DNA of 64,000 bases, taken from the NCBI GenBank assembly GCA_007922195.1, contig ML682008.1:8960877-9024876 (forward strand). Reading direction: 5' to 3'. The translations under genes were made by a program, and so were the position numbers. The DNA comes from Podocnemis expansa (Eukaryota; Chordata; Testudines; Podocnemididae). This document shows positions 1 to 13,086 of the stretch, one piece after another (positions within the stretch are counted from its first letter, which is position 1; each line of letters begins with the position of its first letter). The notes under the pieces were generated by a model. That model was not told the origin of the DNA. It saw only the letters and a program-made list of their open reading frames with translations, and made no database searches.

Positions 1-932
1 GGCTACAACTGTGCATGCACTATATGACTGTTTTCTACAACAGCAGGTTTGGCAGCAGAGGTTAAACAATGATAAACATGTCAAATAAGGCACCACTGCA
101 AACAGTAGTGGGAAACTGTGCTGCATTTTCTTTAATTCTGTCTAAAATGGCATGTTTATTCCTGGAGCTACCCATAAGTATCCACAGCTCCAAGTCTCTG
201 AAGAAAAGTCAAGGGGGATGGAATTAAAAAGGTGTCACAATATCCATAGAATCACAGAAGCGCTTAATATTGTCCAAAATGCCAGATGCATTGGGGAAAA
301 GGAGTAAAGAGAACCTTCCTGGCATATTACTGTAACAATTGGTTTTTTTGGAGCGTGCAAGCACAGATAAAAGTTTTACTTTGCTGCAGCACGCTGTCAG
401 GGAGATATGCTCATATTAAATGGGAGCCATACAGATTATTTTCTCCAAGCAAAATTTTTACCTATAACATTTAGTGCTTTGAAGACTTTCCCTCTCTCTC
501 TCTCCTTCAGTGTAAAGCATCATGTTACACCTTTGATCTGTACATGCTCATCCCATTGATAACAACAGAAGTTAAATATGTGGCTCAGGAGCAACAGCTG
601 ACTAAAGGAAATTAAAACTGTTTGCCATGCAGCAGTAATTGCTGCACTAACACTTTTTCCATGTCAGAAGTTAAATAGCAGCCAATTTCCTGAAATTAAG
701 ATGTTTGATTGTTTTCTCATTTGAACAAAAATCAATGAGAATTAGAAGAAAATATAAAATTTAAAATAACAAAAAATCAGTTAATGTTGTGGTCACTTAG
801 ATGTGTGCTACAGAGTTCACCTTCATATTTCACTCTGTTTCCCAGCTTAAACACAGGCTGAAATATTATGTAAGTTCTCCCGATCCTCCCCCAGTTACCT
901 TTCTTCACTGAATACTTACTCATTGTTGTCAA

Positions 933-1300
933 ATTCCCAAGGGGTAGCCGTTAGTCTAGTCCAGGAAGACAAGCAAGAAGTCTGGTGGCACTTTTAAAGA
1001 CTAACAAATGTATTTATCACATGAGCTTTCATGGGAGAAAAACCCTCTTCATCGGATGCTTGAAGATGGAAAACTTGCAGAATGGGAGCGAAATAAATGC
1101 AGGGAAGTGTAAATAATCCGATCAGGTCAGACTGTAGCAGCAAATCAAAGCAGTTGTTAGGATTCAAATAGTGGAATCCCAGGCAATTGTCATAAATATA
1201 CAGTGTAAGAAACCATTTGCCCCTAGTCCCCTGCATTAAGATATCAATCAAGTAGTGATGAGTAAAGTTTTCAGGGATGTATGTGGCATAATGTTCCTTA
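933..1300 (+). repeat. Foldback-family repeat ('family A'), single arm
   Basis: The copy opens with GGGGTAGCCGTTAGTCTAG and runs through GTGGCACTTTTAAAGACTAA, the ATGAGCTTTCATGGGAGAAA block and the CATCGGATGCTTGAAGATGG block. The same string of blocks recurs at least eight more times in the window, in both orientations, so it is an interspersed repeat. It is common in reptile genomes as I remember them, but I cannot give a database name. Here only one arm is present and the downstream end is uncertain. Confidence 0.7.
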
Positions 1301-2479
1301 TGGCATTAACTATTTACCATTGAAATTCGATTGTACTTTCCTCTAATGAAAATGTTATAGTGAAATGTTTCTTTCCTGTGATTAGGATTTATACATGAAT
1401 CCTGCCATTGGTCCAGTAATCTGAGGCTGCTGATAGAACACAGAAATGCCAGTAGAAAGAATATATACAGCTAGTGACAAACTCTTATTAAAAGTGAAAA
1501 GAGGACAGCTATAGTTCCAGAATTTACAGGCAGACCAAATATTCCTGTTCTATTAATCTCTTATGTTGGTTTTTCTTCTGATTATGAGCAGTAACATACT
1601 TCTCAGCTATTTAAAATCCCTCATCTGTAAGTGTGTGCTGTAATCTTATGGTATAAAATAGCTTGAACAAATTTGGAAAAGCAGAAAAAGACTAAGTCCA
1701 CAACAACTTCCGAATCCACTCTAACCATGTGTATGGTTCATGTGTTCATGTAATGCATTATTACTTTTAATAAAATAAGGAAATCAAATTTTTTTCCACA
1801 TACAAGTTTATGAGTATCTTTTACTGAGATTGGGTGATTACACTTAATTCAGGCACTTTAATTTTTATACAAATCCCCTCCTTTATTTCTTATAAATTAT
1901 CACTACACACACTCACTTTGGGTTTGAGTTAGAGTATCAGCAATGGGGAAGATTTGCCAGACAGCATTATCCTGATGGATAAAATGTCACCTTGAAGTTT
2001 CCATTAATGGCGAATAACATTAAGATTTCCTAAATGTGATGCTTTTATAGCACACATAAAAGTCAGTTTTTAATAAGTTTGTTCATTTAGTACATTCACC
2101 TTAGTGCCAGTTCTTCCATCTGCAGGCAATCAGAATTCACAAGCCAATGTTTTGTCCATCTAAGGACATCATAAATGAGCCACTAACAACTAGCGCTAGT
2201 TGGAAATCCTGAAATGTTTAACATTTTAATGAAAAAATTAAAAGAAATTTTCCACAGAATTTTAACCCATTCCCATTTTTTCAAAAAAAAATCCAATTAT
2301 TTTTCAAACCAAAGTTTTTCTAGGACTTTTTTTTGCATGATATAATCTTCTCTGTTAAGGATTTCACATCCATTATATTTCAAAGAAAATTTTACCAATA
2401 ACTTTGTTTTAATTATTATTATTTTTTTAAATCATTCTTAGAATTCCCTTTGTTTGTGATGCAGCTGTCATCTAGTGGA

Positions 2480-2665
2480 TTCAGCATGAGGGTAGGCGTT
2501 CAGATATCTCAGATTTACTTTCTGATTTCCTACTGAGTGTTGTTTGGCAAGTAACTTAGCCTATTTGTTCATCAGTCACTCCTTCTATAACAATGGGATA
2601 ATAATGCTTCCCCACCTTTGTAAAGTACTTGGAGATGATTCACGAAACTACTGTAGTATTACTTG
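2480..2665 (+). repeat. Possible ancient MIR-like SINE fragment
   Basis: The order 'GGCAAGTAACTTAGCC... CAATGGGATAATAATG... TTGTAAAGTACTTGGAGAT' follows the core and tail of MIR/CORE-SINE elements (a 'GGCAAGTCACTTAACCTCT... AAATGGGGATAATA...' pattern). It is diverged and the borders are guesses. Confidence 0.45.
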
Positions 2666-3483
2666 CGTATATCAAATAATTCCCTAAAATATAGTTAAGA
2701 TGACAGAGCTACAGTGAAATAGCTACTTTGTATCATGTGATTTTTCCCCCCACATCCTTTGCCACTCTAATAGACAATATAGGAAAGTTCTTATGTTTTA
2801 CAGATATAAAATAGAATTAACCCCTCTGGAATCAGAGAGAATAAATATTAAATGGAGAGGTCAATTTAAGAGGCACGTATTAAATCGTTCCTGTGTTGTG
2901 CATCTTTTCAGAAAGAGTTATTCGTTATTACAAAACGTTGTTCTTGCTTATAGAAACTGACAGTATAACCAAAAGCATTTTCAAATAGGATTATGAGAAT
3001 ATCAACACTCTGGTGTCTGGATGAAAAGTGATTTTGATTGCCGAATTGTAACGTAGCTCCCAAAGGATTTAGTTTAATAGGAAGTGTCAGTTTTTACCAG
3101 TAATGACAGTATTAAAGATGCAGCAATCCCTTTGTCTTGAAAATTTCACCCTACGAAAAGTTACACAAAAGGATTTTTCACCTGCAAAAGCCAATCGAGA
3201 AATAGAAAGCAATTATAAATGGTAATTTACCTATATAATGAAGAATATGTAAATACTGAAACAATAGATCACGCATTAAGATCTCCTTCTGATGTGGATA
3301 AAAGGTTGATGGGAATATGCAACATTAGGCTGAGAGCCTTTTGAACAAGCCTGGAAAGAGTACTGGGGTATGATTATACTCCTGTTGCACTCATTGGAAA
3401 ATCTCTCCTTGACTTTAAACGGGAACAGAGGTTGAGCTCTTGATGTAAAATATAATTGTGAGTATTAATTTCTTACTATATGT

Positions 3484-3720
3484 TTATTCATTACTCAGCA
3501 CAGTGTGAACCAGGTGCTCTGGCAATATAAATATTATTATTATTATTACTATTTTATTTCCATTGTAATGTCTATGAATCTCAGCCAGGGCTCCATTGTG
3601 CAAGGCACTATAAAACACAGGGCTGTCAATGATCCCTGCCCCAAAGAGCTTACTATCTAAATAGACAAGAGAGACACAGGGGAGGGGAAGGGGTGGAACA
3701 CACCAGCAGAGGACAGCAGA
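3484..3720 (+). repeat. Ancient amniote interspersed repeat fragment, L2/L3-CORE type
   Basis: An ATT-rich run precedes the phrase CAGGGCTCCATTGTGCAAGG, then CCTGCCCCAAAGAGCTTACT and ATCTAAATAGACAAGAGAGA. This combination is a familiar old amniote repeat related to LINE/CORE-SINE 3' regions. The open frame on the reverse strand here is incidental. Confidence 0.6.
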
Positions 3721-4192
3721 CTTCATGTAGGTGCCACAATTTCTTGTGTGGAGAGAGGGGTTAGGAGGGGCATCAGATAAATGGAAACAAAAAGGCAGGG
3801 AAGACGAGATGAGGGAGCAAGGCATGGGAGAAGAGGGGAAAGTGTGGAATGAAGTTTAGGTGATGCATCAGTGAGGGAGAGGGAGCCATACTAGTGTGCC
3901 CAGTTCTGGATTCAATGGGATGCTGGTTCTTTCCCCACCGGATAAAATATTGTCAGGTTCCTGGCTCCAATGAAATCAGTGAAAGTTGTGCTGTCTCACT
4001 GAGATCAGGATTCCACCCCATATATTTTTAGTTTTGAAGTAATGTCTAATTGTCCGTACACATATCTCAAACGCATGTCTCTTTCACAAGTAGACGGCCC
4101 AGTAAAAACTGTTAGTTCATCCACCTTGTCTCTCTTACACATACCTTGCAGACTTCAATTCAAAATAACAAAAGTGGACCTAATGGCTTTCA

Positions 4193-4290
4193 GCAAAACA
4201 AACAGGGAGTTCCTTGGCACTTAAAGACTAACACATTTATTTATCGCTTGAGCTTTCATGGGAAAAAAATTCCACTTTTGAGATTCTTTG
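4193..4290 (+). repeat. Foldback-family A fragment
   Basis: CAAAACAAACAGGGAGTTCC, TGGCACTTAAAGACTAACAC and TGAGCTTTCATGGGAAAAAA match successive blocks of the repeat at 49274-49490. It is a truncated arm with its 3' end uncertain. Confidence 0.7.
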
Positions 4291-4310
4291 AAGCTTTCAG
4301 TTAATCTCCT

Positions 4311-4399
4311 TTTAAACGACAAGCATGGATATTTAAACGACAAGCATAAAGCTGGATATTCATCCTTTAAACGACAAGCATAAAGCTGGATATTCATCT
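4311..4399 (+). repeat. Short tandem duplication, 34-bp period
   Basis: The unit beginning TTTAAACGACAAGCATAAAG and ending GGATATTCATC is present as a partial copy (4311-4331) followed by two near-complete copies (4332-4365 and 4366-4399). Near identity suggests a recent local duplication. Confidence 0.85.
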
Positions 4400-5424
4400 C
4401 TGCCAGTTTTGTTTTTCAGAGCCCTGCCAGCAAATAGCAAATTTAAATTTGGCTTAGAATTCCCTACTGTTTGAAAATCCTCCAGTGTAAGTGTATAGCT
4501 AGATCCTTCACAGCCCCTTGGACTCTGGCACACCACAACTGCTGGAATGTCCCTTCTAAGTGACTTTTGCCAAATAGCTGCTCTCCTCTACAGTGGACAA
4601 CTTCTATAGCAATGTTCAACAGCAATGGCCATCAGTGTAAAATCCTGAATCTTCAGTAAGAAGGCGTAATATTCACCCACTTGCACTAAAGGAGTAACAT
4701 TTAACTGGTAGCAGTAATAGATTCCTCTACAGCACGTGGACCAACCAGCAGAGATGGATGTGACAGACTTAGTCAATGAATTACCCTTACTCTGTTACGG
4801 TGCCATCTACCAGGAAGCAAGGAAGCATAGGCCTATAGAGGCAGACCAGATTTTCTGCTTCCATCGGTCTGGTTGACTTCCTTTATCCTGGACAGATGAA
4901 AATCATCTCTACCTCTTTCTTCTTTATTGTTCTCTCTCTCTCAACTTCTGTCCAAAAGAAAAAAAAAAAGACTCAAGATGAATAAAAATAAGCTCTGCCT
5001 GAAGTCCACACATGAGCAGAAAGCATTCAGGTAGTTGCCTCCTCCATTGTCTTTGTTTCAGGGACTCTGCTGCTAGGCAGTTAAGACCATCTTTCCTGCA
5101 GTGGTACATCCATGTAAAAGAACCATTATAACCAACAGAACCAAGAGTTTGAGCCTGACTAGCCCCATTCCAGCATCCAGCACTTCCTCCATCTAGTATG
5201 CCAGAAAGATGGGAGACAGACTCCTGCCATCTTCTCAGGAAACTCCATAAATATCCTGTGGTTAGATTAATTTGGCAGAATTGTCACTTGTCAGATTGAC
5301 TTTGGCATCTTCAGCCTTTGTTCTGGATCCTTCCCCTTGCTCAATACGTAAGAGTTCAGTTCAACTACAGTGTTTAAGGTACCTGTGATCCAGTCCTCCT
5401 GAGATAAACAACTGAGTATGCAAA

Positions 5425-7205
5425 GATCAGGGCAAGCTGCAAAAATGACAGCCAAACTCGTTAAACCCTGATGGATGGCACTTAACCAGACTCCCAATCA
5501 GCAACAGACCATGCTTTGATTCCCAATGCCACTTATGAAGAAGAACAACAAAGTATAAACAGCCCCCCTTTATTGCCTTTGAGCCCCTGCTTTTTAAGTA
5601 GCCACTTGATTTAATAAAGAGATAAGTTGTTCACAACTCCAAGCTCTTTACTCAAAAAGGCTTTTCCTGACCCCAAAGGGCCAGCCACATCAAACTGAAC
5701 AATACAGGTTTGGATCTTACCCATAACACCACACTGCCAGCCAGTCCTTTAGTAACTAAAGCTAAAGCTTTATTATAAAAAGAAAAGAAGCAAAACATGA
5801 GAGATGTTAAATGTTAAAGTGAATCACCTACATACAAATGATTGAAGTCCCTTAAAGCAAGTGTTTGGAAGAATTTTTAATTAAGCAGCCTTGCTCAGTT
5901 CCTCTGGTAGGCATCCAGCACCTGGGTGGGCCTCAGTCCTTTGTTCAGCTTCAGAGGAATAGACTCACAGATGGCTGTTGGCTGAAGCCTGAAGACAAAA
6001 TGGAGCTGGGCACAGCTGCTTTTATCACCTCTGGCCTTCCCCATGTTTCATGGGATTCTTTGGAATCCCAATGTAGTTGAGTCACGTAGCCAGACAGGGT
6101 GACTCACTGTGCAGGTTTCTTCCTATGCCATTGTACCTGTGGTTCCCTTAATGCACCATTAAGGAGACAATGACTGTAGGCATCCTGTCTGGGAGTTCCC
6201 CAGAATCACATAAGTTTAAATACAGATATAACAAACATATTTCTAACTTCTAATACAGATGTGATATCTACACATAAACAATGTAATCAGCCCTAGCAAA
6301 CTATAACCTTTCTATTGGTACCCAACTTGGCATTTCTCATATGGACTATTGCAATTGTGAAATACTGGTATGAAATAATGTAACCTTCAGGTGGGCTAGA
6401 GTGCATTCAGCTGCCCCTCTCCAGTGCCTAACAGACATAAACCACAACCCCTATAGAGAAAGCAGCTTGAGACCCAAGATCCAGTCTGTAAAGGATTCAA
6501 AGCAAAGATTGCTCAGAACTCCTCCCATTCTACATTAAAATACTACTTAGAATAAACATAACAATGAACTTTATTAACTACTAACTTAATAGATCTTATC
6601 CTAAAAAAACAAAATGAATTTAAATAGAACAGTCCCCACAGAACCATTGTGGAAAAGAAACCCAAGAATACCAAAGTTTAGGTGGAGTAACCCTTATCTC
6701 AGCTGCAGTCTCTGTTCAAGTCCTTGAGTTGGAAGAAGCAGAAATCCTCCTTTGTTTGCAGGGAGCTTAAAAAGGAATCCAGCAGGCTTTTCTTTTTCTT
6801 CTGGAACCAGCACCATCTGGTCAGCTTACTGGTTAACCAGCCCTCAGTCCCATATGCATTCGCACAATCTCTGCTGCAGAAAGCACCACAGAAGGGAGAA
6901 AACATCTTGCTGTTCACTCCTGGCTCAGCTTTTTTTATGAACGCTGGGCACATGAGCACTTCTCACTGCATCTCTCTGTACCTCTGCTGCTCTCAGGCAT
7001 CCCACCACACCAGCAGTAGTAAAACTTTGTGAAGCATGCTCAATGCAACCACTCACTCAGTTTCCAGAAACTTCTGGATTTAAGCAGGCAAATCTGCCCA
7101 GCAGTATAACCCAGCCTCAAGAGATTTCTAAAAGAGAGAGCTCCCTTTTAGGCATATGTGTTACAATAGTATCACAAATGCCCCCCTAAATCCAGACAGT
7201 GTCAC
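5425..7205 (-). mobile_element. LTR/endogenous-retrovirus-like dispersed repeat, copy 1
   Basis: 5425-6370 is clearly homologous to 45400-46370. Shared blocks include AAGATCAGG...GCTGCAAAAATG, CCTTTAGTAACTAAA, GTGAATCACATACATACAAA-like and CACCTGGGTGGG-CTCAGCC. Others are AATGG-CCATTAAGGAGACAA and CTTCTAATACAGATGTGATA. On the reverse strand there is an AATAAA-type polyadenylation motif, consistent with an LTR or internal ERV segment. The rest (6400-7205) has no second copy here and may be further ERV sequence. No intact retroviral protein frame is visible. The class is inference from style. Confidence 0.55.
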
Positions 7206-8190
7206 GGTACCGATCGGACATGATAGCTTTGTCCCATCGCCCCATACTGTCCCACTGACTCCTACCACTGGTTATGGCACAGGGCACCTCTTACAGACCT
7301 TTTGAGCGAAGCAAGCTCTTCACTACAGCAGAACTTCCAACTTCTCTTCTCTTCTAAACATTGTGAAGAGCTTTATTCATCTTGGTGGAGTTCTGACACC
7401 AATACGCTTTTTCTGTTGACTTCCTGTCTCAGTTAGTAATAGAATCAGATATTTTCTATATTCACACAACTATCTTCACTCATAAGCCATCACTATTGTC
7501 ATCCCAGCCCTCTGTGACCCGAAGATACTGGGGAGGGAGAGCACAGTCATTCCTTTTCCCTACTTCTACATGGCTATTCTCAAACCAACAGCTGTGCCTT
7601 CACTTATGCTCCTCTGCTGCCATGATCAAAGCATCCACACCTTCATGTCCCTAAATGTTGAAAGTTTCGGATGTATGTCTTAGTAATCGTATTGTTATAG
7701 CACCAATCACCATATTACTAAATCTCTAATTCTTCTTGCTATTCTCACTCACATCTTTCCTGTTTTCTTTTTCTCCTCAGAAAACAGTTTCTTCACATGG
7801 TCTACTTAATCAGTGCTTCTGCTTCAGAGGCCCCCTTATGAGCAACATCCATAAAGACAATTATCCAGCCATGCAATCTTCTCAATCATAAAGAGGCCTT
7901 AAGAAAGCATACCTGCTATAGTGTTCACTAACGTGCCATTGGATGCAGAAACTGGCTTCTTCTGGATGTACTTGTCAGTAGGCATGTTTTCTGCCTCATA
8001 CCCCTGTACTTCTATGTTACCAAACCCGTTTTCACCTGCCTGGTAGGCTTACCATAGAATTAGGTTTCTTTCACTTTCATCTTGCTTCATAAGTTCTCTT
8101 TTTTTTGCTCTCAAATGCTTTTGCCTAGTGAACTGTATAAAGTTTTGCAGAGCCAGGAGCAGATTAACTCTTGTTTCTGAATGACTCTAT

Positions 8191-8552
8191 GGCTGTGTTC
8201 ACACACAGGCATTATTTCAATACAAGTTGTATCGAAACAACTTGTATCGAAATAATGCCTTATTTCAAAATAACTTAATTCGAATTAACAGTTTGTTAAT
8301 TCGAATTAAGGAAAAAAGCTCAAAGCAAAATAGCAGTTTCAGGCAACAGTTATTTCGAAACAAGTCACTGTTGTTTCGAAACAGCATGTTCAGATGGCAT
8401 TGTTTCAAAACAATCATTTCGAAACAACATTGTTTCGTCCCCACATGGGGTTTAAGTTGTTTCGAAACAACCATGTGTCATGTGAACAGAGTATTTCTTA
8501 TTTTGAAACAACCTCTGTTGTTTCGAAATAAGAGTGCTGTGTGAAAACAGCC
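8191..8552. mobile_element. Palindromic MITE with GGCTGTG ends, 3-bp target duplication (TAT)
   Basis: The terminal inverted repeats are GGCTGTGTTCACAC and GGCTGTTTTCACAC (13 of 14 identical), flanked by TAT on both sides (8188-8190 and 8553-8555). The interior is a series of palindromes, including five exact TTTCGAAA cores and AATTCGAATT, with some TTTTGAAA/TTTCAAAA decayed versions. GG-starting ends with a 3-bp duplication fit PIF/Harbinger-type non-autonomous elements. The two overlapping frames (rich in YRNN or FRNN) are reading artefacts of the repeat. Confidence 0.8.
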
Positions 8553-10039
8553 TATGTTTTCAACTTCTGACTTAAATTCAGCATGGCTTGTTGTTTTTCC
8601 TTGAGCAACTAAAAGATTCAATCTTCAGCTGTTTGCCCCTTCAGGCTGTGTGCACTTTGACCAGAAGGATACAGCCTACAGTTAGGTTCCCTCTCCTCTA
8701 GATACAACTGTTTAAATTAGATGTTTTATCTCCAGGTATACTTGAACTTCCATGTGAACTTGCTGTTTCCAGTCACTCTTGTTTTTTAATGTCTTAGGTA
8801 CCTCCAAGCATAAAATCCTCTTTGGGGCATTTAAGCATAACAGAATTGCTTAGCTCTTACTGTGTTTATCTATTAATATATGGTAGGCTTTGGAGCATGT
8901 GGCTAAGAATGGCTCTCTTTCCTCTACTTGTCTATTAACACATTCAGCTGGAGAGCTGGTTGCCGCTGGGATTAAAGCAGCCTACCACTCAACAATGGAG
9001 AGATCTCAGGTTATTTTCTTGGTGTCCTTCTGTGTATGCTTAGCCAGTAGAGGGTCAATCTCAAAGCATTCTTGGAAGTATCATCTCAAAAATAAACAAA
9101 AAATAATTGTAATATTTATTAGCAACTATCAAACTAACCAATGAAAGCGAGTTTCCAAAAGGTGATCAGAGAGTGCAAGAGGCCATTTTTAATACATAAG
9201 ATATTGTGTATTTTATAATGTATGTTGTTCAATAGTGTATATTTGAAATAATGCACATAAGTAACATTTGGACATTACCAAAGCCTCGCTTTTAAAAGAC
9301 AGTGAATATTAGTCATGAACTCAAGTTTAGACAGTGTTCTTGGGAGTGGGAGTGTGCCATGAGGTGCAAATATATTGTGACTGCTTCATGCCTATTTCTT
9401 CATCGCCAGACATTTGTGAAAAATCTCACTGCACATTAAGATGGTTAGTAATAAGACTTTACATTAGATTGACAACATCTAATTCTCTATATATGAACAA
9501 CTAGATCACAAAGTGTGGGATTTACTGGCTATGGCGAAAGTGATAAATTGTAAGTTGGTCACTGTGAACCTGTGCCTGAACCCTTTAGGTGTTATTTGCA
9601 AAATATGCAGAAAGGAAACAAAGACCAGAGAGAACGGCCAACTTTTCATGCAACTTTTTCATTCCTTTATCTAGAATTCTCTTGTTATTTGGAAAAATGA
9701 AGAGACCTGGATGTCTTATGCTATAATAATCAGTGTTTCAGTTTGCTCATTCTTAGTGCCATTTTTCTACTATTATATATTTACTGAGGTGTATGCATTG
9801 AGAGCCACAAAAAAGAAAAGAGATTAAAGATTAAAAAAGAAGCCCTCCTTCTGAGTAGTCCTGGCTTATTACTAAGATTGTGTCTTCCTTCATATTGCTA
9901 CGTCAACTTACTGCAATGGATACACTGTAAGATGGGGAAATGGAAGACCCAATTATAAGGGAAAATGACCTTATCACTAAATTGTTTGTGGTCTTCCTGG
10001 TGTTCCAGCCAACTTCCTTTTCATCTTTTGCTGGTTTTC

Positions 10040-10100
10040 ATAGAATCATAGAATCATAGGGTTGGAAGGGACCCCACGAGGTCATCTAGTCCAACCCCCG
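10040..10100 (-). mobile_element. CR1 LINE 3' tail, solo
   Basis: Read on the reverse strand, the stretch ends with the CR1 3' signature. On the plus strand it appears as CATAGAATCATAGAATCATA, GGGTTGGAAGGGACC and AGGTCATCTAGTCCAACCCC. Severely 5'-truncated copies like this are the normal product of CR1 retrotransposition. Confidence 0.9.
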
Positions 10101-11022
10101 TTTTCTTTTCTTATACTGTGGAATGCAATGGAAAAGATGTCACATTTGTTGCTACTTTTTTCTGTACTCTGGAAGTTTGTTGATGGTGTGAAAGTGGACA
10201 CTCTAGTCAAGTTATACTGGTCTGTACCAGTAGTTTCTCTGTTTTCTAACTTCCTCATAGATGGACATATATGTTGCATAACAAGTCAAGGTATGGTAGT
10301 GGAAAACCAAACAGAATGTAATGATAAGGAGAGGAAAGGTTAAAAGCTGCCATCTGAATAGGTTATTGATCTATATCTGAAAATGTCTTGTGTTTTATTA
10401 AAAGGACATTTCAGAGTTCTTTAGTGCTCATTGTGGGCCAGGGCCTCTTACTATTTTTATAAAATTTAACATTTACAGCAAATTGTTTTTTAATGAAATA
10501 CATAAGGGATTTTATTATGCTGGTATGCATATAATCAGAATGCAATCTTATTGCATCTAATAATCTTGGGAGACACATGTTGGGAATAGATATCCTCACC
10601 ACTCAGATTACTTCATCAGCATATTTCTAAATTACCTTTTTTCTCTATGTTTTGTTTATGGGTTTTTATTATTATTTGGAGAAGGAGAGAGAAAAAAATA
10701 GAGGGGCAGAAAAGAAAAAGATTTTTCCCCTGCACTTAGATTTTCTCCTTCACTGTTCTTCAGGCTGTTTAAGTACAGTTATTTGAGTTTTGAAAAAAGC
10801 AACTTATACCTTCTTCAGTCAATAATGAGTGGGGCTGTTGGTGTGAGGGGAGGTCCTTTTAAGTGAATTCTTCAGGTTCCTTTCTTCAAATATCTTACCT
10901 CATTAGATGTTCTTTGCTTGTTGCTGTCACTTTGAAGATTATGTGATCCCATGCTCCAAGCAGCCCCCCCCCCCATTCTCATGGCTGCATTTTCCTTTTC
11001 AAAGAGGCAGTAACATCGTAAC

Positions 11023-11883
11023 AAGGGGTTAAAGTAAGCCAGAACACACTGGAACAGCATTCCAGGGCCCACTATTTTTAGGGGCCCCAGCATTCTGGGG
11101 CCCCTAAAAATAGAAAATGGAGCCAAAACAGTGTGTTCCAGGGCCCATATTTAAAAATAGTGGGCAATGGAATGCAGTATTCTGGCTCCGTTTTCTATTT
11201 TTAGGGGCCCGCCAAACACTGAGCCCCTAAAAATAGCAGGCCCCAGAACACCATTCTGGCACATTCCAGCAGGGCAGGGAGCTGCCTTGAGCTAGGAGAT
11301 TTTAAATCTATCTCACTGAGGCTGCTCTCACTGAGCATGCTGAGAGCTTCTGAGCATGCTCAGAGCAGGCTCCGGGATGGAACCTGAGCCTGGGGCAAGG
11401 CAGTTCCCTACTGACCAGAAGACTGTCTTCTGGCCAAGTAGTGGATGCAGCAGGCGATGTCATGGCAGCCAGGCAAGGGAGCCCTGGGGGGGGGGTCAGG
11501 GACAGGCAACCCAGCAGGGAAAGGGTGCAGGGGAAGGTGTTGGCCCAGGGCAGTGGAGGAAGATGGCATTGGATGACGGGGGGTTGGGAAGGGTTGGGGG
11601 ATCAGCGGCAAGATGGGGGGTTCAGGAGGGGGTTGGGGAAAGATTCAGGGGAAGAGCAGCAAGATGGGGTCTGGGGGCAGTAGATGGGGTTCAGGGTAGT
11701 AACTGGGGTGGTAGGTAAAGTCGTGGAGGCAGTAGCTGGGGTGGAGGGGTAGGCGTTTGGGGGGCAGTAGCTGGGGTGGGGGAAGGTGGCCTGAACCTAC
11801 GTTAAGGGGGCCCAGACCTGCATGAGGGGGACCCGGAAATTTAGGAGGGTTTCAGGGCCAGCCAAATTATACCTTAACCCCTG
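11023..11883. mobile_element. GC-rich hAT-type element, 861 bp, 8-bp target duplication
   Basis: The ends AAGGGGTTAAAGTA and (reverse-complemented) CAGGGGTTAAGGTA are inverted repeats. They are flanked by ATCGTAAC (11015-11022) and ATTGTAAC (11884-11891), a 7-of-8 match that fits the 8-bp duplication of hAT transposons. The interior is strikingly GC-rich beside its AT-rich flanks and has four exact copies of CTATTTTTAG or its complement near the left end. The open frames at 11356-11718 and on the reverse strand are G-run artefacts without homology. Confidence 0.75.
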
Positions 11884-12986
11884 ATTGTAACAAATCCTCT
11901 GTTGCATGTAAGGAATTGGATAGTATATGGAGGAGACTTTTCCTGAACAATCATTACTCTTTCACATGGTCAGAGAGGGTGCCAAGGTCTGTACCTTTCG
12001 CGTCTCTTTTTGGTAGGTATTGATTTAAGCAACTTCCCTTTACGACTGCTTCAGCACCTGAGAAGGAGCGAAAGAACCACATCACAAATCTGTGAGGATC
12101 TGAATGAGTAGGAAGTAATAGTTGATGCACTGCTTATTTGGAGCAAAAATGAGTAGTACAGTGAAAAACTGTGTATTGTTCTTCAGAGAACTAGATAAAA
12201 GAACCTTAAGTTGATCAGGAACAAATGTGAGATGATTCTGAAAGAGACTAGCTGTGAAGGACATGAACTAAAGCAGAAACAAGTTCAACTGGACCCAAAG
12301 CAAGAGATGGCTACTGTACAAATGGAAAGATCTCAAAATAAGGAGACTTAATAATATTCATGGCCATGCTAACATAGCTAAGTGAACTCCTGCTTAATTT
12401 GTTTCAATGAGTGCTTTATTCGGAAAGCTTCTTGAGGCCAGTATAGAACAGTACTAAAATGACTGATGCACAGATGAGCAACACAAAATGATCCAGTCTT
12501 AGAACCACTTGGGAGTGTACGGTCAACAGAAAAAATGTAGGTACCTCCAAGCATGAAATACTATGTGGAATATCAAGATGAAATTTCATTAACTTAGCTG
12601 TTTCTTTGAGCAATTCCATTAAAATCTAGAAAAAGTTATAAATAGAAGAGAGCATTCTTCTGAGTGTTTAATCGAGCATCATTAATTTCGAGGCTCCTAC
12701 TCCCAGTCATGCTGGTAGTAATATTTCCATTTATATAGCACTTTTCATCTTCAAGAATCCCAAATCACTTTTCATACTATAGAGTATATGAAGGAATCAC
12801 TTCATTTACCATCAAAGTGCAGGTGTGCAACCACGTCATGTGGAACATGGCAGCACACAATGTTGCACAGTTCTTTGGACAGCAGGTGAATAAGAAAGTT
12901 TTCTTTGAAACAAACATGCATCTCATCCAGTCCAATCCTACTGAAACTCCAATGGATGTTTTAGACAAGCAGAATGTGGACAAACC

Positions 12987-13086
12987 CCAGCTGGGATAAT
13001 TTAGTGGGAGTAGTCCTGCTTTTAGCAGGAGGTTGGACTAGATGACTTCATGAGGGTCCGTCCCACCCTATAATTCTATGTTTCTG
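12987..13086 (+). mobile_element. CR1 LINE 3' tail, solo
   Basis: GCTGGGATAATTTAGTGGGA, GGAGGTTGGACTAGATGACT, TCATGAGGGTCC and ATTCTATG match the last 100 bases of the long CR1 at 50-52.4 kb in the same order. It is 5'-truncated. Confidence 0.92.

Noticed and set aside
6724..7032. 102-residue frame
   Set aside because: It lies in a repeat-like block, lacks any known domain and overlaps an antisense frame of similar size.
8227..8544. 105-residue frame rich in YRNN/FRNN
   Set aside because: It is a translation of the TTTCGAAAC palindromic repeat and has the same low-complexity look in several frames.
8191..8552. Regularly repeated palindromes that look CRISPR-like
   Set aside because: Spacing and unit sequence vary, the unit is an 8-12 base palindrome, the context is a vertebrate intron, and element ends with target duplications explain it.
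11356..11718. 120-residue Gly/Arg-rich frame
   Set aside because: It is a G-run reading inside the GC-rich hAT element.
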